From Corallochytrium limacisporum (lineage: Eukaryota; Opisthokonta), in NCBI GenBank assembly GCA_002811645.1, contig PDIP01000045.1:37994-89980 (forward strand): a stretch of DNA of 51,987 bases, read 5' to 3'. The translations under genes were made by a program, and so were the position numbers. Within the stretch, counting starts at the first letter, position 1. Each line of letters starts with the position of its first letter. Under the pieces are notes generated by a model. It made no database searches. It saw only the letters and a list, made by a program, of their open reading frames with translations, and had not been told where the DNA came from. Shown here piece after piece: positions 26,501 through 36,816 of this stretch.

Positions 26501-28696
26501 GTGGACACACCGCGATGCGCACACATCCATCAGATTAAAGAACTGTATGATTGCCACCCGTACGTATGTGCAGCCTAGCGTACATCAAGAATGCGGGAAC
26601 GACGAAGGAGTTAGCACCCGGTAATGAGAGGCGACATTAAACCTTCCTATTGATCCAGTCTGGTAATTGTCCCCTAAGGCTCCCTTTCGGGCTTGGCCGC
26701 CTCCCGCCGAAAGATGAGTTTCTCTGCAACGAACGGGGTAAGCGCGGAGGTTCCCTCCTTCTCTCCCCACGCACCAAACGCGTGTGAACTTACCCTGAGC
26801 GGGAACGTTCTTGACCCCAGTGGGGTTTCATTATCATAGGGGCACCGGCCGGTTCTCTGTTCAGTAGAGGTATCATATCCATGCAGTTTCAGATCTTTTG
26901 AGATCTTTCGAGTGTGAGAATTCCCCACGTTCGTTGGGCGGGGAGATGTCACTGGTAGGAATCTCTTAGAAGTTGACAACACAATCGCTCCTCTCTTCTC
27001 TTGATTTTGAAATTTTTGATGGTCATCCGAGTCGCATCACCATTAATGTAATGTGGTGAACGCTGTGGTGCAGGTGCCCTTCATCACTACGAAAAGCCCA
27101 GAGAGATTAGCGCGACCGATACAATACCTGTACGTACGTATAAGGACTACAATTAGCTTTCGGCATAGCAGAGCGGTGTTGTTTCGCGTCGTTGATAGTG
27201 TATTCCCTTCCATGTTGGCATGTTCTAAACCCTTTACACGCAACATACGGGTCCACCAGTGTTCGCAGGCGCCGGTCAACCCTCAGCACTGCTCATGGGC
27301 GCATCTAAGGCACACATTGTGCAACATCCTGACGCACAATGCACAGTGTGCCACCTCTCTTTCCAATACATTAAATATTCAAAATGTCGGCGTGATATAG
27401 TGGCGAGGTATCCGTTCACTAATGACCCGCCGCAAGTCACGAGCTTCGGCCGGTGTCGACCCAAGTGGCAGTGTGCGCTTGGGAGCGCATATGGGTCCCC
27501 AACGGTCCAAAGGTTTCCCTTTTGGTCCCGGCTTTAGTCGTAGAACTGTGGGAGAGGCGGATTCGTACCCACGTAACCCCTTTCCTTCCGCAGCGCAAAA
27601 CTGCGCAAACTGAAGGACCCTCTCTTCCGGTGGTTTTTTGTTTTTTTTTGTGTTTTGGGTTGCCTTTCGGCCCGGGAGGGTGGCGGGTGTTCGCGGTTGT
27701 GTGCGGTGGTGGGTGATTGAAACTTGGTTTCGGCCTCAGAGCACCAGCCGGTGGTGAGAGAGGAGCCGAGAGCGGGAACGGCAGAGACAGGCAGACATAC
27801 AGGGCGATCCGGAGAGGAAGGGAAGAAAATTTTATGCCCCGCTTTCCCGGTAGAAAAATGGTAGGGCGGGCTCGCGGAAAGCCAGGGGTCGAACCCGGAA
27901 AAAAAATTAACAGAAAAGCTACCAATTTTCTGGTGCATAGTACTGGTAAGATTTTTTGCCACGGGTTTTGTCGAGTTTCTCCCTTTTTTTTGGGGTGCCT
28001 TTGCCAGCAAGCCCAGGGACAAAACAAATGAGAGAGGGGGGAGGGGGGGATTTGAAATGGGCCAGACGGCACGGGGAGTGCACAGCAACAGTTTTTCTTC
28101 CCCTTTGCCTTCGTCTCTCCCTCGGTACCGGTACTCACTTTCGGCGGTGGGGTAAGTGTTCCTGCCAGAGGGGGGGGGCAGTGACACAAGGAACAGCTCG
28201 ATATAGTGGAACTGCGAGTGTATTCTGTTGAAACCGCTCTTGGGTCGTCAGATGCACAACGTAAGAGAAGGGGGGGGGGGCCTTTGGTACCGCTGGCCGG
28301 AGTGCCTTGGGTCAGACAGGCAACGTAAGAAGGCGCCCCTGTGCGACTCTCGCAATGTGCAGGTCCCGGTGGCTTGGGTACATGTGCTTCTGTGGTGGTT
28401 CTGTAGCTTTTGAGCCTCTGCACCAGGCCACAGTCCATCCATTGACTTTCGAAGCATACATGGCCCGATGATACAGGTCCCCTTGATGTGTACGGCCCAC
28501 TCTGTTCCTTGCTTGGGGTTGATGGTAGAGGCGGTGGTGCGGGTGGTCGAATCAGTGGTGCGCACGCCATCAGCATTAAGGTAGTTCAGAGATATGGTGC
28601 TGGTATGAAGTAGTGGTTCGATAGAAGGCAATAAGTTTCACGACAACAGTCCACCCAGGGGAAGGTGACCATAAACCTCATCTAGACGACCATACG
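26501..28696. other. 2.2 kb low-complexity intergenic region upstream of acetoacetyl-CoA synthetase
   Basis: No gene is supported. The right half (27420-28300) is strongly skewed, with G9 at 28170-28178 and G11 at 28270-28280, G6-G7 runs near 28035, and T-runs near 27640. Skew keeps frames of 217 and 379 codons open on the minus strand in two overlapping frames, both proline-rich and without domain. The left part (26789-27043) contains several small inverted repeats and an Sm-site-like AATTTTTGA, discussed under findings. Confidence 0.55.
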
Positions 28697-30769
28697 ATGA
28701 GACTTGAGAACACAGAAGGAAGCATGACGGTGGGTAAACGTGACCGCAAATTGACTGAGGAGACTGAGAACAACCCTAAGCTCTGGTCTCCCAAGGATGT
28801 TGAGAATACCGAGATCTACCGCTTCATCCAGTTTGTGGAGAAGAAATATGATCTAGCCATCGGTCAAGACTATGAAAAGCTTCGTCAGTGGAGTGTCACT
28901 AAGATTGATGACTTCTGGAGTGCCGTCTGGGAGTTCACTGGCATTGTTTCCAGCAAGCCCTACGAGCGCGTGATCGATACCAGTGTCAAGATGGATGATA
29001 TCCCTGTCTGGTTCGAGGGTGCTCGGTTGAACTACGCCGAGAATCTGCTGGCCAAGTGGACCGATGATAGTGAAGTCGCAATGTTCGAGACTGGTGAGGG
29101 CATCAGCACCAAGAAGATCACTGCTGGTACCTTAAGGGAGCGCGTGGCGCTGCTTGCGAGTGCGTTGCGCAAGATGGGTGTGAAGGAGAATGACCGCATT
29201 GGAGCATACATCCCAAACTGCGGCGCCGCCGTAGAGATCGTTCTGGCCACTGCTGCTATCGGTGCCACATGGAGTGCCACTTCTCCCGATTTTGGCATCG
29301 GTGGTGTCTTTGATCGCTTCAAGAGCCTCGAGCCCAAGCTGTTGTTCAGCTGCAATGCTGTGCGTTACAATGGTAGGGTTCACGATCATACTGCCAAGCT
29401 CCGTGGAGTGGTGGACAAGCTGCCCACTCTGGAGAAGACAGTTGTCATTCAGTTCGTGACTGAGGGTGCTCCCCACACCGGAATGGAGGCTGAGGGACAG
29501 GAGGGCCACATCCCCAATGCCATCACGTACGAAGAACTCCTCGAGAGTGGTCGAGACCAGGACGGTGCTGTGCCTCCTCTTGAGTTCGCCCAGCTGCCAT
29601 TCAACCACCCTCTGTTCATCTGCTTCAGCAGCGGTACCACGGGAACGCCGAAGTGTATGGTTCACTCGGCTGGTGGTACCTTGATCAAGCATCTCGAAGA
29701 GCACCAAATCCAAGGGAATATGAATAAGGGTGATATTCTATTCCAGTACACCACTGCTGGGTGGATGATGCATCCTTGGTTGATTAGTGCGCTCGCTGTC
29801 CATGCCGCTATCGTTACTTACGATGGTAGCCCCATGGTGCCCAGCAAGGACCGCATGTTCGATATCATCGACGAGATTGGCGTGACAGCGTTCGGCACCT
29901 CTGCTGTGTTCCTCGACCTCTGCAATCAGGCCGGCCTGAAGCCGCGGGAAACTCATAAGCTGACTACTCTGAAGGCTATCACTTCCACGGGCTCTCCCCT
30001 TAAGCCTGACACATACGACTATGTGTACCGCGATGTGAAGTCCGATGTGCTGCTGGCCAGCATTTCCGGTGGCACTGACATTATTGCCTGCTTCATGGGC
30101 ATAAACTGGATGGTGCCAGTCTACCGCGGTGAAGTCCAAACCCGCCATCTGGGTATGGCAGTCGAGTGCTGGGTGGATGGTAAGGATACCCCAGATGTGG
30201 CTGGCGAATTGGTGTGCGTGAAGCCATTCCCTTCCATGCCTGTGCATTTCCTCAATGACGACGGGGATGTCCGCTACCGTAAGGCATACTTTGAGGTTTT
30301 CGACAACGTTTGGGCCCATGGTGATTTTTTGATTATCCACAGCCACTCCGGTGGTCTGAGCATGTTAGGGCGTTCCGATGGTGTCCTGAACCCCCAGGGT
30401 GTGCGCTTCGGTAGCGCCGAGATCTACAATGTTGTAGAGACCATCCCACAGGTGGAAGACAGCCTGTGCGTGGGCCAGATGAAAGATGGTGCTGAGCGAG
30501 TCATTCTTTTCTTGAAGATGAAAAAGGACCAGGAGTTCGGTGACGAAATTGTTACTAAGGTCAAGAAGGCCATCCGTGCTTCCTGTAGCCCCCGTCACGT
30601 GCCCTCCTTCATTCTACCAATTGAGGACATTCCCTACACCATCAACGGCAAGAAGGTCGAAGTTCAGGTGAAGCATATCCTTAGTGGCATTAGTGTCGCC
30701 AAGAGTGAAAGTCTGCGCAACCCTGATGCCCTTGACCAGTTCAAGAACATTCCTGAGCTCGCCGCTTGA
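28697..30769 (+). CDS. AACS: Acetoacetyl-CoA synthetase
   Basis: This cytosolic ANL-superfamily enzyme activates acetoacetate with ATP and CoA, feeding ketone-body carbon into sterol and fatty acid synthesis. The 690-residue protein has the family N-terminal region with WFEGARLNYAENLL (105-118), the AMP/P-loop motif SSGTTGTPK at 311-319, an ISGGTD adenine-binding motif, GRSDGVLNPQGVRFGSAEIY in the hinge region, and the late catalytic lysine context YTINGKKVEV. Length agrees with animal AACS (about 672). The first ATG at 28697 is used; an in-frame ATG nine codons later is possible. It converges on the M1 aminopeptidase with 129 bp between stop codons. Confidence 0.95.
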   Translation: MRLENTEGSMTVGKRDRKLTEETENNPKLWSPKDVENTEIYRFIQFVEKKYDLAIGQDYEKLRQWSVTKIDDFWSAVWEFTGIVSSKPYERVIDTSVKMDDIPVWFEGARLNYAENLLAKWTDDSEVAMFETGEGISTKKITAGTLRERVALLASALRKMGVKENDRIGAYIPNCGAAVEIVLATAAIGATWSATSPDFGIGGVFDRFKSLEPKLLFSCNAVRYNGRVHDHTAKLRGVVDKLPTLEKTVVIQFVTEGAPHTGMEAEGQEGHIPNAITYEELLESGRDQDGAVPPLEFAQLPFNHPLFICFSSGTTGTPKCMVHSAGGTLIKHLEEHQIQGNMNKGDILFQYTTAGWMMHPWLISALAVHAAIVTYDGSPMVPSKDRMFDIIDEIGVTAFGTSAVFLDLCNQAGLKPRETHKLTTLKAITSTGSPLKPDTYDYVYRDVKSDVLLASISGGTDIIACFMGINWMVPVYRGEVQTRHLGMAVECWVDGKDTPDVAGELVCVKPFPSMPVHFLNDDGDVRYRKAYFEVFDNVWAHGDFLIIHSHSGGLSMLGRSDGVLNPQGVRFGSAEIYNVVETIPQVEDSLCVGQMKDGAERVILFLKMKKDQEFGDEIVTKVKKAIRASCSPRHVPSFILPIEDIPYTINGKKVEVQVKHILSGISVAKSESLRNPDALDQFKNIPELAA

Positions 30770-30898
30770 GAAACACAAGCAACCATTTACAGCAGCATCC
30801 AAAGGGATGACACATACAGCATTAAAGGAATTCTCGAGTAAAGTACTATACAAAAGTAGGGGATCTTGTTTTCTATTTCTTATATCATTTACCGCACA

Positions 30899-33800
30899 TC
30901 ACCCGTCCGCGGCTTCAATCCAGACCTTCACCATGTTTGCGACACGCGAAGAGAAGTCCATCCGTTGGCGTGCTTGTTCTAGTGCTTGATCACAAGCGAT
31001 GCGGATTCGGGGAGTCTCGTCGCCGTGTTCTTTGCAGAACACTTCACCGTCGTCATAATCCACTGGTCTATTCATCCTCCCAATTGTGGATTTGATCATA
31101 GCCGGTTCGGCGTTGCTGTGAAGGTCCACAAGACTGCCCCAGTGTTCTCTAGTGAATTGCCAGAGCAGATCCTGAGCGCTGGAGTTGAGTCCCATCACCT
31201 GCCATACGAAGAAAATGTCCTGATGCCGAATCGCGCTGTCTTTTTTCAACACTTCGTCCAAAACTGATTTCAAAACGTTGGCTGCCTTACTGGAACACAA
31301 GGCCCGCAAACAACGTCGCTTCACGCCCGGTACATTCGTGTTTTGGTACACATTCCAGACGTACTTATATGCTGCCTGTCCATCACTGCTCAAACCCGCC
31401 ATGTAGGTGAAAGTGCGCAGGTATGGCTCGACAGCAGACTCGTTTGTGGTGAGGTTCTGGTACATGTCACCGCCGGTGGCAATCAGCTCAGGATCACCGG
31501 ACAATACTGCTTGCTCCATGGCGTAGGCCTGAGCCTCGTACAACCATTCTTCCGCACCTTCGAGATCTCCATGCTCAGTCCGCAACTTGTGATGCGCACC
31601 ATAGGCAGTGTTTGCCTTCCGCGTTTCAATCTGAGGATACTCCGGAAATAGATCAACCAGGTCGTTCCAGATCTTGAAAGCGGTCCTCAAAACGACGAGA
31701 TCTGTGTTGTCCTTGAGTACCTCGAGTAAATCCAGTACAGGTGCTATGGTACCAAAGTTAAAGAGTGCAAGTTGGTATGCGTCATCCAGAAATCCAGCCA
31801 ATTCCTGAGGGTGGAACACCGTGGGGTGCTCCTTCACTGTCTTAATAAGCTGCTGCCACCCGTCGTCACTGTAGCTCACCCGGTAGAATCCGGACCGGTT
31901 AACATTACAGAAACACGTACCCGAGGCATTGTCGCTGGTATACATCTTTGTCCTTTCTGAAAATAAGGTCCGCATCATGCTTTTGCGCGTGCCATCAGCC
32001 CCGATGGTGTCACATTCCACAGGAACGTGCCAGATACCATCATGCTGTTCGCGTCCACCATCAACTTGGCCATCTTGGCGAACAAACTTCCTCTGCGTCA
32101 ATGTGATACCATTTGCTTCGTACTGGACATTCACCAGAGGATACCCCGGTCGGTGAATCCAATCGTTCATGGTCTCATTTACTGTGATACTACTGAAGAA
32201 TGAAGACTCGCCCCCTGACAATTGACTATCAAGCGCATCCCACAAATCGTCAGCAACAGTGTTCTGATAGGAATGCTTCTCAAGATATACATTGAGTCCA
32301 GATCTGAAAGCATCTGTGCCCATTGCATTCTCCAGCATGCGAATCAAGCTTGATCCCTTGTCATATGTGATACCGTCAAATCGGGCCTCAATTTCCTCCA
32401 AAGATTGAATGTCTCCCGAAATGGCGTGGGTGTAATTGTACGAGTCCAGATTCATGGCACGAAATTGATCCAAGACAGGCAGTCCCTCTGCTCGTCCTGG
32501 CATGGCAACGTCAGCACCTACATGCTCCAGGTAAGCTGCAAATCCTTCGTTCAGCCAAAGATCGTTCCACCACGCCATGGTCACAAGATTTCCGAACCAC
32601 TGGTGAGCGAGCTCGTGAGCTACAACCTCCGCAACATATCGCTTCTCCTTTTGAGTCGATGTCTGTTCGTCGTACAAGAGATCGTACTCCCTGAATGTGA
32701 TCAGACCCCAATTTTCCATCGCCCCCGCATTAAAGTCTGGAATAGCAACCAGGTCCTGCTTTTTCAGCGGGAATGGCGTGTTGTAGTAATTCGAATAATG
32801 ATCCATAACCTTAACAGTGACATCACGGGCCCAGAGAGTTTGGTCCACCTGATCAGGCTGGGACCACACCTTCACTTCGACGTTGTCGACTGTGGTGTTG
32901 GTGGCGCCCTTAGTCTCGAATTTCGAAACAATGAAGGCAATGAGATACGTCGACATCCGTGGTGTTTTGAAGAATTTTGTTGCTTTCTTCGGCAAATTTG
33001 GGTCGTTTTCGGTGTTTCCATTTGCTGCAACATCTTTCTCAGTGTCAACTTTGCTGTTCGACAAAACGTGGTACTCAGGGGGGTGGATGATGTCAATCTC
33101 AAATTCTGCCTTCTTACTAGGCTCATCCAAACACGGGAAAGCTTCACGTGCAGAAGTGCTCTCAAACTGAGTTGTTGCTAAGCGTTCCCCTTCCCCATAA
33201 GTCGATGCATAGAAACCCAACATATCGTCGCGCAGCTTGGCGTCGAAATCGACTTCTACTTGACAAGCACCCGCACGCATCGTTTCATCTAAAATGATCA
33301 CAAGGAAGTCATGCTCTTCGTACACTATGAAGTCCTTGATTTTCATTTTAGTTTGTGCGTGCTCTTCTTCTCTCATTGCAGTAACCGTGACATTTGTGAT
33401 TGTCTGATCCTTACTATGCATGATCAAGTAGTCCATTGGGGGTTCAGTGTCATCATTTTCGGAATTATACAATGTTACACTCATGTGACCCCTGTAGGTC
33501 AGTGTATCCATATCAACATTGAGAACGATAGAGTACTCTGTGGGGATCGGATACTGTGGCAAACGCCCATCGCTTTTCTCCCACGGCTTTCCCTTTGCGA
33601 CGCTCTTTCCCGGTTCCAGGATTCCCTCCACCGTTTCTCCTTCACCTGCTGGTGTTGTCTCAGAAGGTTCTGGTGTGGTTGTAGGCATACCTGTACTGGT
33701 TGGTGTTTCATTGGAAGAGGAAGAAGACATTGAAGGAACAAGTGACGACGAATTGAAGTTCTCTGGATCCGTGCCACTACCCAGGCCGGTTGACACCATG

Positions 33801-34060
33801 GCAATCACAATAATAAATGCTACGACTACAATCCCACCAGCCGCTAAAGCAAACACTTTGTTTCGTGACTGACCACCAAGGCAACGGTCGTAGAGGCCCT
33901 TTACTCCGGACTCTGACTCATTTGCAAATCCCATGTCTTCCATTGTTTCGTTCATAAACAGATCTTCTTCCTCTTCATCAGCGCCCTCTACCAAGCGATC
34001 AAAACCTCGACCGTCCCCATTTGCATGGGGCATCCGGCCCATCGAAAAGGCCTCTGGCAT
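30899..34060 (-). CDS. M1-family zinc aminopeptidase, type II membrane protein
   Basis: Members of this gluzincin family remove N-terminal residues from peptides. The 1053-residue protein has a 67-residue acidic cytoplasmic tail, one signal-anchor helix (about 69-91), a Ser/Thr-rich stalk (about 104-140) and the catalytic ectodomain. The substrate motif GAMENWG is at 446-452. The zinc site HELAH is at 482-486, with the third ligand E505 eighteen residues later in LNEGFA. A C-terminal ERAP1-like helical domain follows. The layout matches aminopeptidase N and its relatives rather than cytosolic forms. The exact animal subtype cannot be fixed by eye. No intron. Confidence 0.95.
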   Translation of the reverse strand: MPEAFSMGRMPHANGDGRGFDRLVEGADEEEEDLFMNETMEDMGFANESESGVKGLYDRCLGGQSRNKVFALAAGGIVVVAFIIVIAMVSTGLGSGTDPENFNSSSLVPSMSSSSSNETPTSTGMPTTTPEPSETTPAGEGETVEGILEPGKSVAKGKPWEKSDGRLPQYPIPTEYSIVLNVDMDTLTYRGHMSVTLYNSENDDTEPPMDYLIMHSKDQTITNVTVTAMREEEHAQTKMKIKDFIVYEEHDFLVIILDETMRAGACQVEVDFDAKLRDDMLGFYASTYGEGERLATTQFESTSAREAFPCLDEPSKKAEFEIDIIHPPEYHVLSNSKVDTEKDVAANGNTENDPNLPKKATKFFKTPRMSTYLIAFIVSKFETKGATNTTVDNVEVKVWSQPDQVDQTLWARDVTVKVMDHYSNYYNTPFPLKKQDLVAIPDFNAGAMENWGLITFREYDLLYDEQTSTQKEKRYVAEVVAHELAHQWFGNLVTMAWWNDLWLNEGFAAYLEHVGADVAMPGRAEGLPVLDQFRAMNLDSYNYTHAISGDIQSLEEIEARFDGITYDKGSSLIRMLENAMGTDAFRSGLNVYLEKHSYQNTVADDLWDALDSQLSGGESSFFSSITVNETMNDWIHRPGYPLVNVQYEANGITLTQRKFVRQDGQVDGGREQHDGIWHVPVECDTIGADGTRKSMMRTLFSERTKMYTSDNASGTCFCNVNRSGFYRVSYSDDGWQQLIKTVKEHPTVFHPQELAGFLDDAYQLALFNFGTIAPVLDLLEVLKDNTDLVVLRTAFKIWNDLVDLFPEYPQIETRKANTAYGAHHKLRTEHGDLEGAEEWLYEAQAYAMEQAVLSGDPELIATGGDMYQNLTTNESAVEPYLRTFTYMAGLSSDGQAAYKYVWNVYQNTNVPGVKRRCLRALCSSKAANVLKSVLDEVLKKDSAIRHQDIFFVWQVMGLNSSAQDLLWQFTREHWGSLVDLHSNAEPAMIKSTIGRMNRPVDYDDGEVFCKEHGDETPRIRIACDQALEQARQRMDFSSRVANMVKVWIEAADG

Positions 34061-34121
34061 GGTTTAGTCGTCTCGACAGCTTTAATGGCTTCAATTCTGA
34101 AATGTATGCGCTGCAGTGTCT

Positions 34122-34129
34122 TATTTATA
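34122..34129 (-). promoter_or_regulatory. Candidate TATA box of the M1 aminopeptidase
   Basis: Minus-strand TATAAATA, a full match to the classic TATA consensus, 62-69 bp before the ATG at 34060. This implies a 5' UTR of about 30-40 bases. Confidence 0.5.
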
Positions 34130-35039
34130 ATTCATCATCAAACGGACATCACACTTCCGTTTGACTCGTTCAGTTGTTGTCCTGCGAACGAGGGACATAT
34201 CGGCAAATTTTGAACTCTGGACGCTGTTCCAGTGCTCCACCATCTCCCTAAAGTAGATTTTCCGGAGAGTCACGGACTGCGGACGGTCGAGCACAGCAGG
34301 CGTAAATTTCGGTGTATTTTTGCCTGCGGATCAGGAGCACTAGTCAGCTATGGTGCAACGACGGGATGTATGTATACACTATTGTGGAAGAAAGGTCTTA
34401 TCTTTGCGCCGTACGAAAGCTAGAACCGCCGGGGCATTCAACCGTGTTTGCTAAAAGCCCTCGGTCGGGCTAAAGCCCAGTGAGGTTTTCCGAGTAAGTC
34501 CCGGGGTTCCGGAAAAGGCAATGCAAGGAAAACAGTGCCGTTTGCAAACGGGAGTGCGGGGGAGGGGGGCGCATTGTCCCAGGCCAAAATATACTGAACG
34601 ACGGAGATGTCCTGAAATCGGGCGAGTCGTTTAGATTGATTAATCTTTTCCGTAAAATTGATCAATAGAAGCCACGGGCTACTGGAAGATCTGTCGCAAG
34701 CTCGCAGAGCCTACAGACGGAGCAAGATAAATGGTGTAGAGTGAACTATTCGGCACAGGCGCTATTTTTAAACACCAGCACTGGTAATACAGGCGTGCAC
34801 AGCGTGTTTGATGATCGATACTTCTGCGCTGTGATGTATAGCGAAATATACGGCGACGAGTCTGCTGATACCAGCCCTTCCGGTTTGCGCCCTTTACACG
34901 CCCATAGATTGCGAGCCACCGTCTGTACACCAGAGTTGTGTTGCTGCTTTGGCTGTGCGTACAGGTGGAACTACGCAACGGGTAAACGGCTGTCCGAATC
35001 TGTTGTTGTTTCCGCTGTTTCGGAGCCGTCCCCAAAGGG

Positions 35040-35045
35040 TATAAG
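35040..35045 (+). promoter_or_regulatory. Candidate TATA box of the enoyl-CoA isomerase
   Basis: TATAAG in the context GGGTATAAGC, about 96-101 bp before the ATG at 35141. It is short, but well placed compared with neighbouring genes. Confidence 0.35.
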
Positions 35046-35140
35046 CTGGTGTTAATGCTGCCATTTGGCAGAAATTTTGTCATAGATCAACAGGACTTGA
35101 ATTGATTGAGTAGAAAATTTGATAGAGCATACCGGTCACA

Positions 35141-36058
35141 ATGTTGTCCGTGGTCAAGTCTGTCCGCAATGTAGTGCGGACTCCCGGCACTGTACGTATG
35201 GCAACCATGCGCCTGAGCCAAGCCACCTATGCCACGCAGCGCGACAACGTAATCGTCGAACAGCGAGAGGTTTCGAATGGCAAGTATGCCGTGCTTAAAC
35301 TAAACCGCGCTCCTGTCAACTCTTTCGATCACAATATGGTCAAGACAGTGATGGCCACCATGGATGAGATCGAAGCCGATAAGAGCATTCGTGGTGTTGT
35401 CTACACCAGTGCCATTCCTGGGCAGTTCTCTGCTGGTATTGATCTGGCGCAGATGTCATGCTCCGAGGAGGAATGGCGCGCCTACTGGGCTGACCTGAGG
35501 CAGATGTTCTTCAAACTGTACGAATCCAAAAAAAGCACTGCGTGTATTATCACCGGTGCTGCCCCTGGTCTGGGTGCCGTAATGGCATTGGGATGCAGCC
35601 ACCGTTTCATGCTCACCGGAAGACCCACATTTGGTCTAAACGAAGTGGCTGTGGGTCTTCCTGTCCCTTACTGGCTCTGTGAGCTCTTCGCTGAAGTTGC
35701 CGGAAGTCGCGCCGCTGAGACAATGCTGCCTGTCGCCAAAATGGTACCAGCTGAAGAGGCTCTGAAGCTTGGCATGGTGGACGGTATTGCCACCAACTAT
35801 GACCTTGCCCTGAAGCAGGCCGAAGCCGTCTTCACAAGCGAGTTTTCCTTCCCCCAGCAAGCACAAGCTGACACCCGATCGTTCATCCGTGGACCTCAGA
35901 TCAAGCGCTGGAAGTCCGAGGAGTCCATGAAGAAGGACACTGACATCATTTGGGGCTATATTGGCAATCCCAAGTTCCAAGAGTTTATCAAGCAGGTCCA
36001 GGCCAATCTGAAGGCCAAGGCTTCCAAGGCCAAGGCTGCCAAAGCCGCCAAAGCCTAA
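35141..36058 (+). CDS. ECI1: Mitochondrial enoyl-CoA delta isomerase 1
   Basis: The enzyme shifts cis/trans-3 double bonds to trans-2-enoyl-CoA, so that unsaturated fatty acids can enter beta-oxidation. The 305-residue protein has a basic, acid-free leader (about 1-33) typical of mitochondrial import. The crotonase fold follows: oxyanion-hole strands FSAGIDL (96-102) and GAAPGLGAVMA (139-149), and the catalytic glutamate E168 in FGLNEVAVGLPVPYW, equivalent to the GLNE motif of human ECI1. The tail is a run of Lys/Ala repeats (last about 15 residues), unusual for the family. A second ATG at codon 20 could give a shorter product. It converges on RPC8 (119 bp). Confidence 0.92.
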   Translation: MLSVVKSVRNVVRTPGTVRMATMRLSQATYATQRDNVIVEQREVSNGKYAVLKLNRAPVNSFDHNMVKTVMATMDEIEADKSIRGVVYTSAIPGQFSAGIDLAQMSCSEEEWRAYWADLRQMFFKLYESKKSTACIITGAAPGLGAVMALGCSHRFMLTGRPTFGLNEVAVGLPVPYWLCELFAEVAGSRAAETMLPVAKMVPAEEALKLGMVDGIATNYDLALKQAEAVFTSEFSFPQQAQADTRSFIRGPQIKRWKSEESMKKDTDIIWGYIGNPKFQEFIKQVQANLKAKASKAKAAKAAKA

Positions 36059-36177
36059 AGACCAGCCGTCCAAGACATACCGCGAAACCCACGATCACTC
36101 ATTTGACAGAATATCCATACAACACAATATAAGTGAAGCATTCTTATGCTTTGTTACTCATACTTTAACTTGACTAT

Positions 36178-36816
36178 CTATTCTTCTTCATCCTCTTGCC
36201 ACCAGGAAAGGCAGCCCAGCCCAGGCTCATTGATCGCCCCCGTCACCACCATGGGCGCCCGCCTGATGCTGGCCTTCTCATGAACCGGATCTCCTTCTGA
36301 TTCGGATCCACCGGATAATGCATGCTCCCCTTGGTCAATGGCAGGATGGATGTCATGGAAAGAGACCCCGGTGACACGAAATCGAATAACCTCCTCCATA
36401 TCCATATATAGACTGTGATTCTCCCACTGCCAAATCCACAACTGCTCTTCTTTGCTAAAAGTTGAAGGATCTTGAAGATGCTTCGTCGGTATCCAAACAT
36501 CATCAAAGAAACGTAACGATACCCTTATACCATGATGGGACATGTTTCGGATTTTGCCCGTCATGACTTCCCCGATAAATGGGCGAAACACTACGTAGTT
36601 GAACTCAACTGTTGAGAAGTATGTCCCACTGTCTGGGTTGACTTTGATATCTCCGCGGGACACAATGTCCCACAAGCAAATACATAATCCGAGGTCTAAC
36701 ACTACTTTGTTTGCATATCTGCGATTAATTTCGTCCTCAATGGCCCCATCAACTGGCATGTTGAATGCAATTGGCTGGACTGTGATAGAGTCACGAAATC
36801 GGGAAAGGATGAACAT
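36178..36816 (-). CDS. POLR3H: RNA polymerase III subunit RPC8 (Rpc25, RPB7-like stalk subunit)
   Basis: With RPC9 this subunit forms the Pol III stalk, needed for initiation on tRNA and 5S genes. The 212-residue protein aligns along its length with animal POLR3H: MFILSRFRDSITVQP at the start, ANKVVLDLGLCICLWDI, FRPFIGEVMTGKI at the start of the S1/OB domain, FFDDVWIP, LYMDMEE, and the C-terminal INEPGLGCLSWW. I placed the start at 36816, where human RPC8 also begins; the frame is open 13 codons upstream but begins there with GTG. No intron. A pair of perfect GC hairpins lies about 210-280 bp upstream. Confidence 0.95.
   Translation of the reverse strand: MFILSRFRDSITVQPIAFNMPVDGAIEDEINRRYANKVVLDLGLCICLWDIVSRGDIKVNPDSGTYFSTVEFNYVVFRPFIGEVMTGKIRNMSHHGIRVSLRFFDDVWIPTKHLQDPSTFSKEEQLWIWQWENHSLYMDMEEVIRFRVTGVSFHDIHPAIDQGEHALSGGSESEGDPVHEKASIRRAPMVVTGAINEPGLGCLSWWQEDEEE

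Larger units (their letters stand above)
34061..35140. other. Divergent intergenic region between aminopeptidase and isomerase
   Basis: No gene is supported in these 1.1 kb. Features are a G6 run near 34564, a short GC inverted-repeat cluster at 34456-34478, and two AT repeats near 34634-34666 including the palindrome ATTGATCAAT. A 134-codon minus-strand frame (34679-35083) overlaps the isomerase promoter and has no recognisable motif; I do not accept it. Confidence 0.5.

Noticed and set aside
27875-27898. tRNA-like T-arm on the minus strand (stem CCGGG/CCTGG, loop TTCGACC)
   Set aside because: The next seven bases (CTTTCCG) have no matching acceptor strand upstream, and no A-box or anticodon arm is found. 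At best a tRNA fragment.
27437-28576. 379-codon ATG-led minus-strand frame
   Set aside because: Proline-rich low-complexity product in a skewed region, with a second long frame overlapping it. No domain, no promoter sign.
34679-35083. 134-codon ATG-led minus-strand frame
   Set aside because: It would cover the isomerase promoter region. Translation is Arg/Ser/Thr-rich without motif, and the plus strand is open too.
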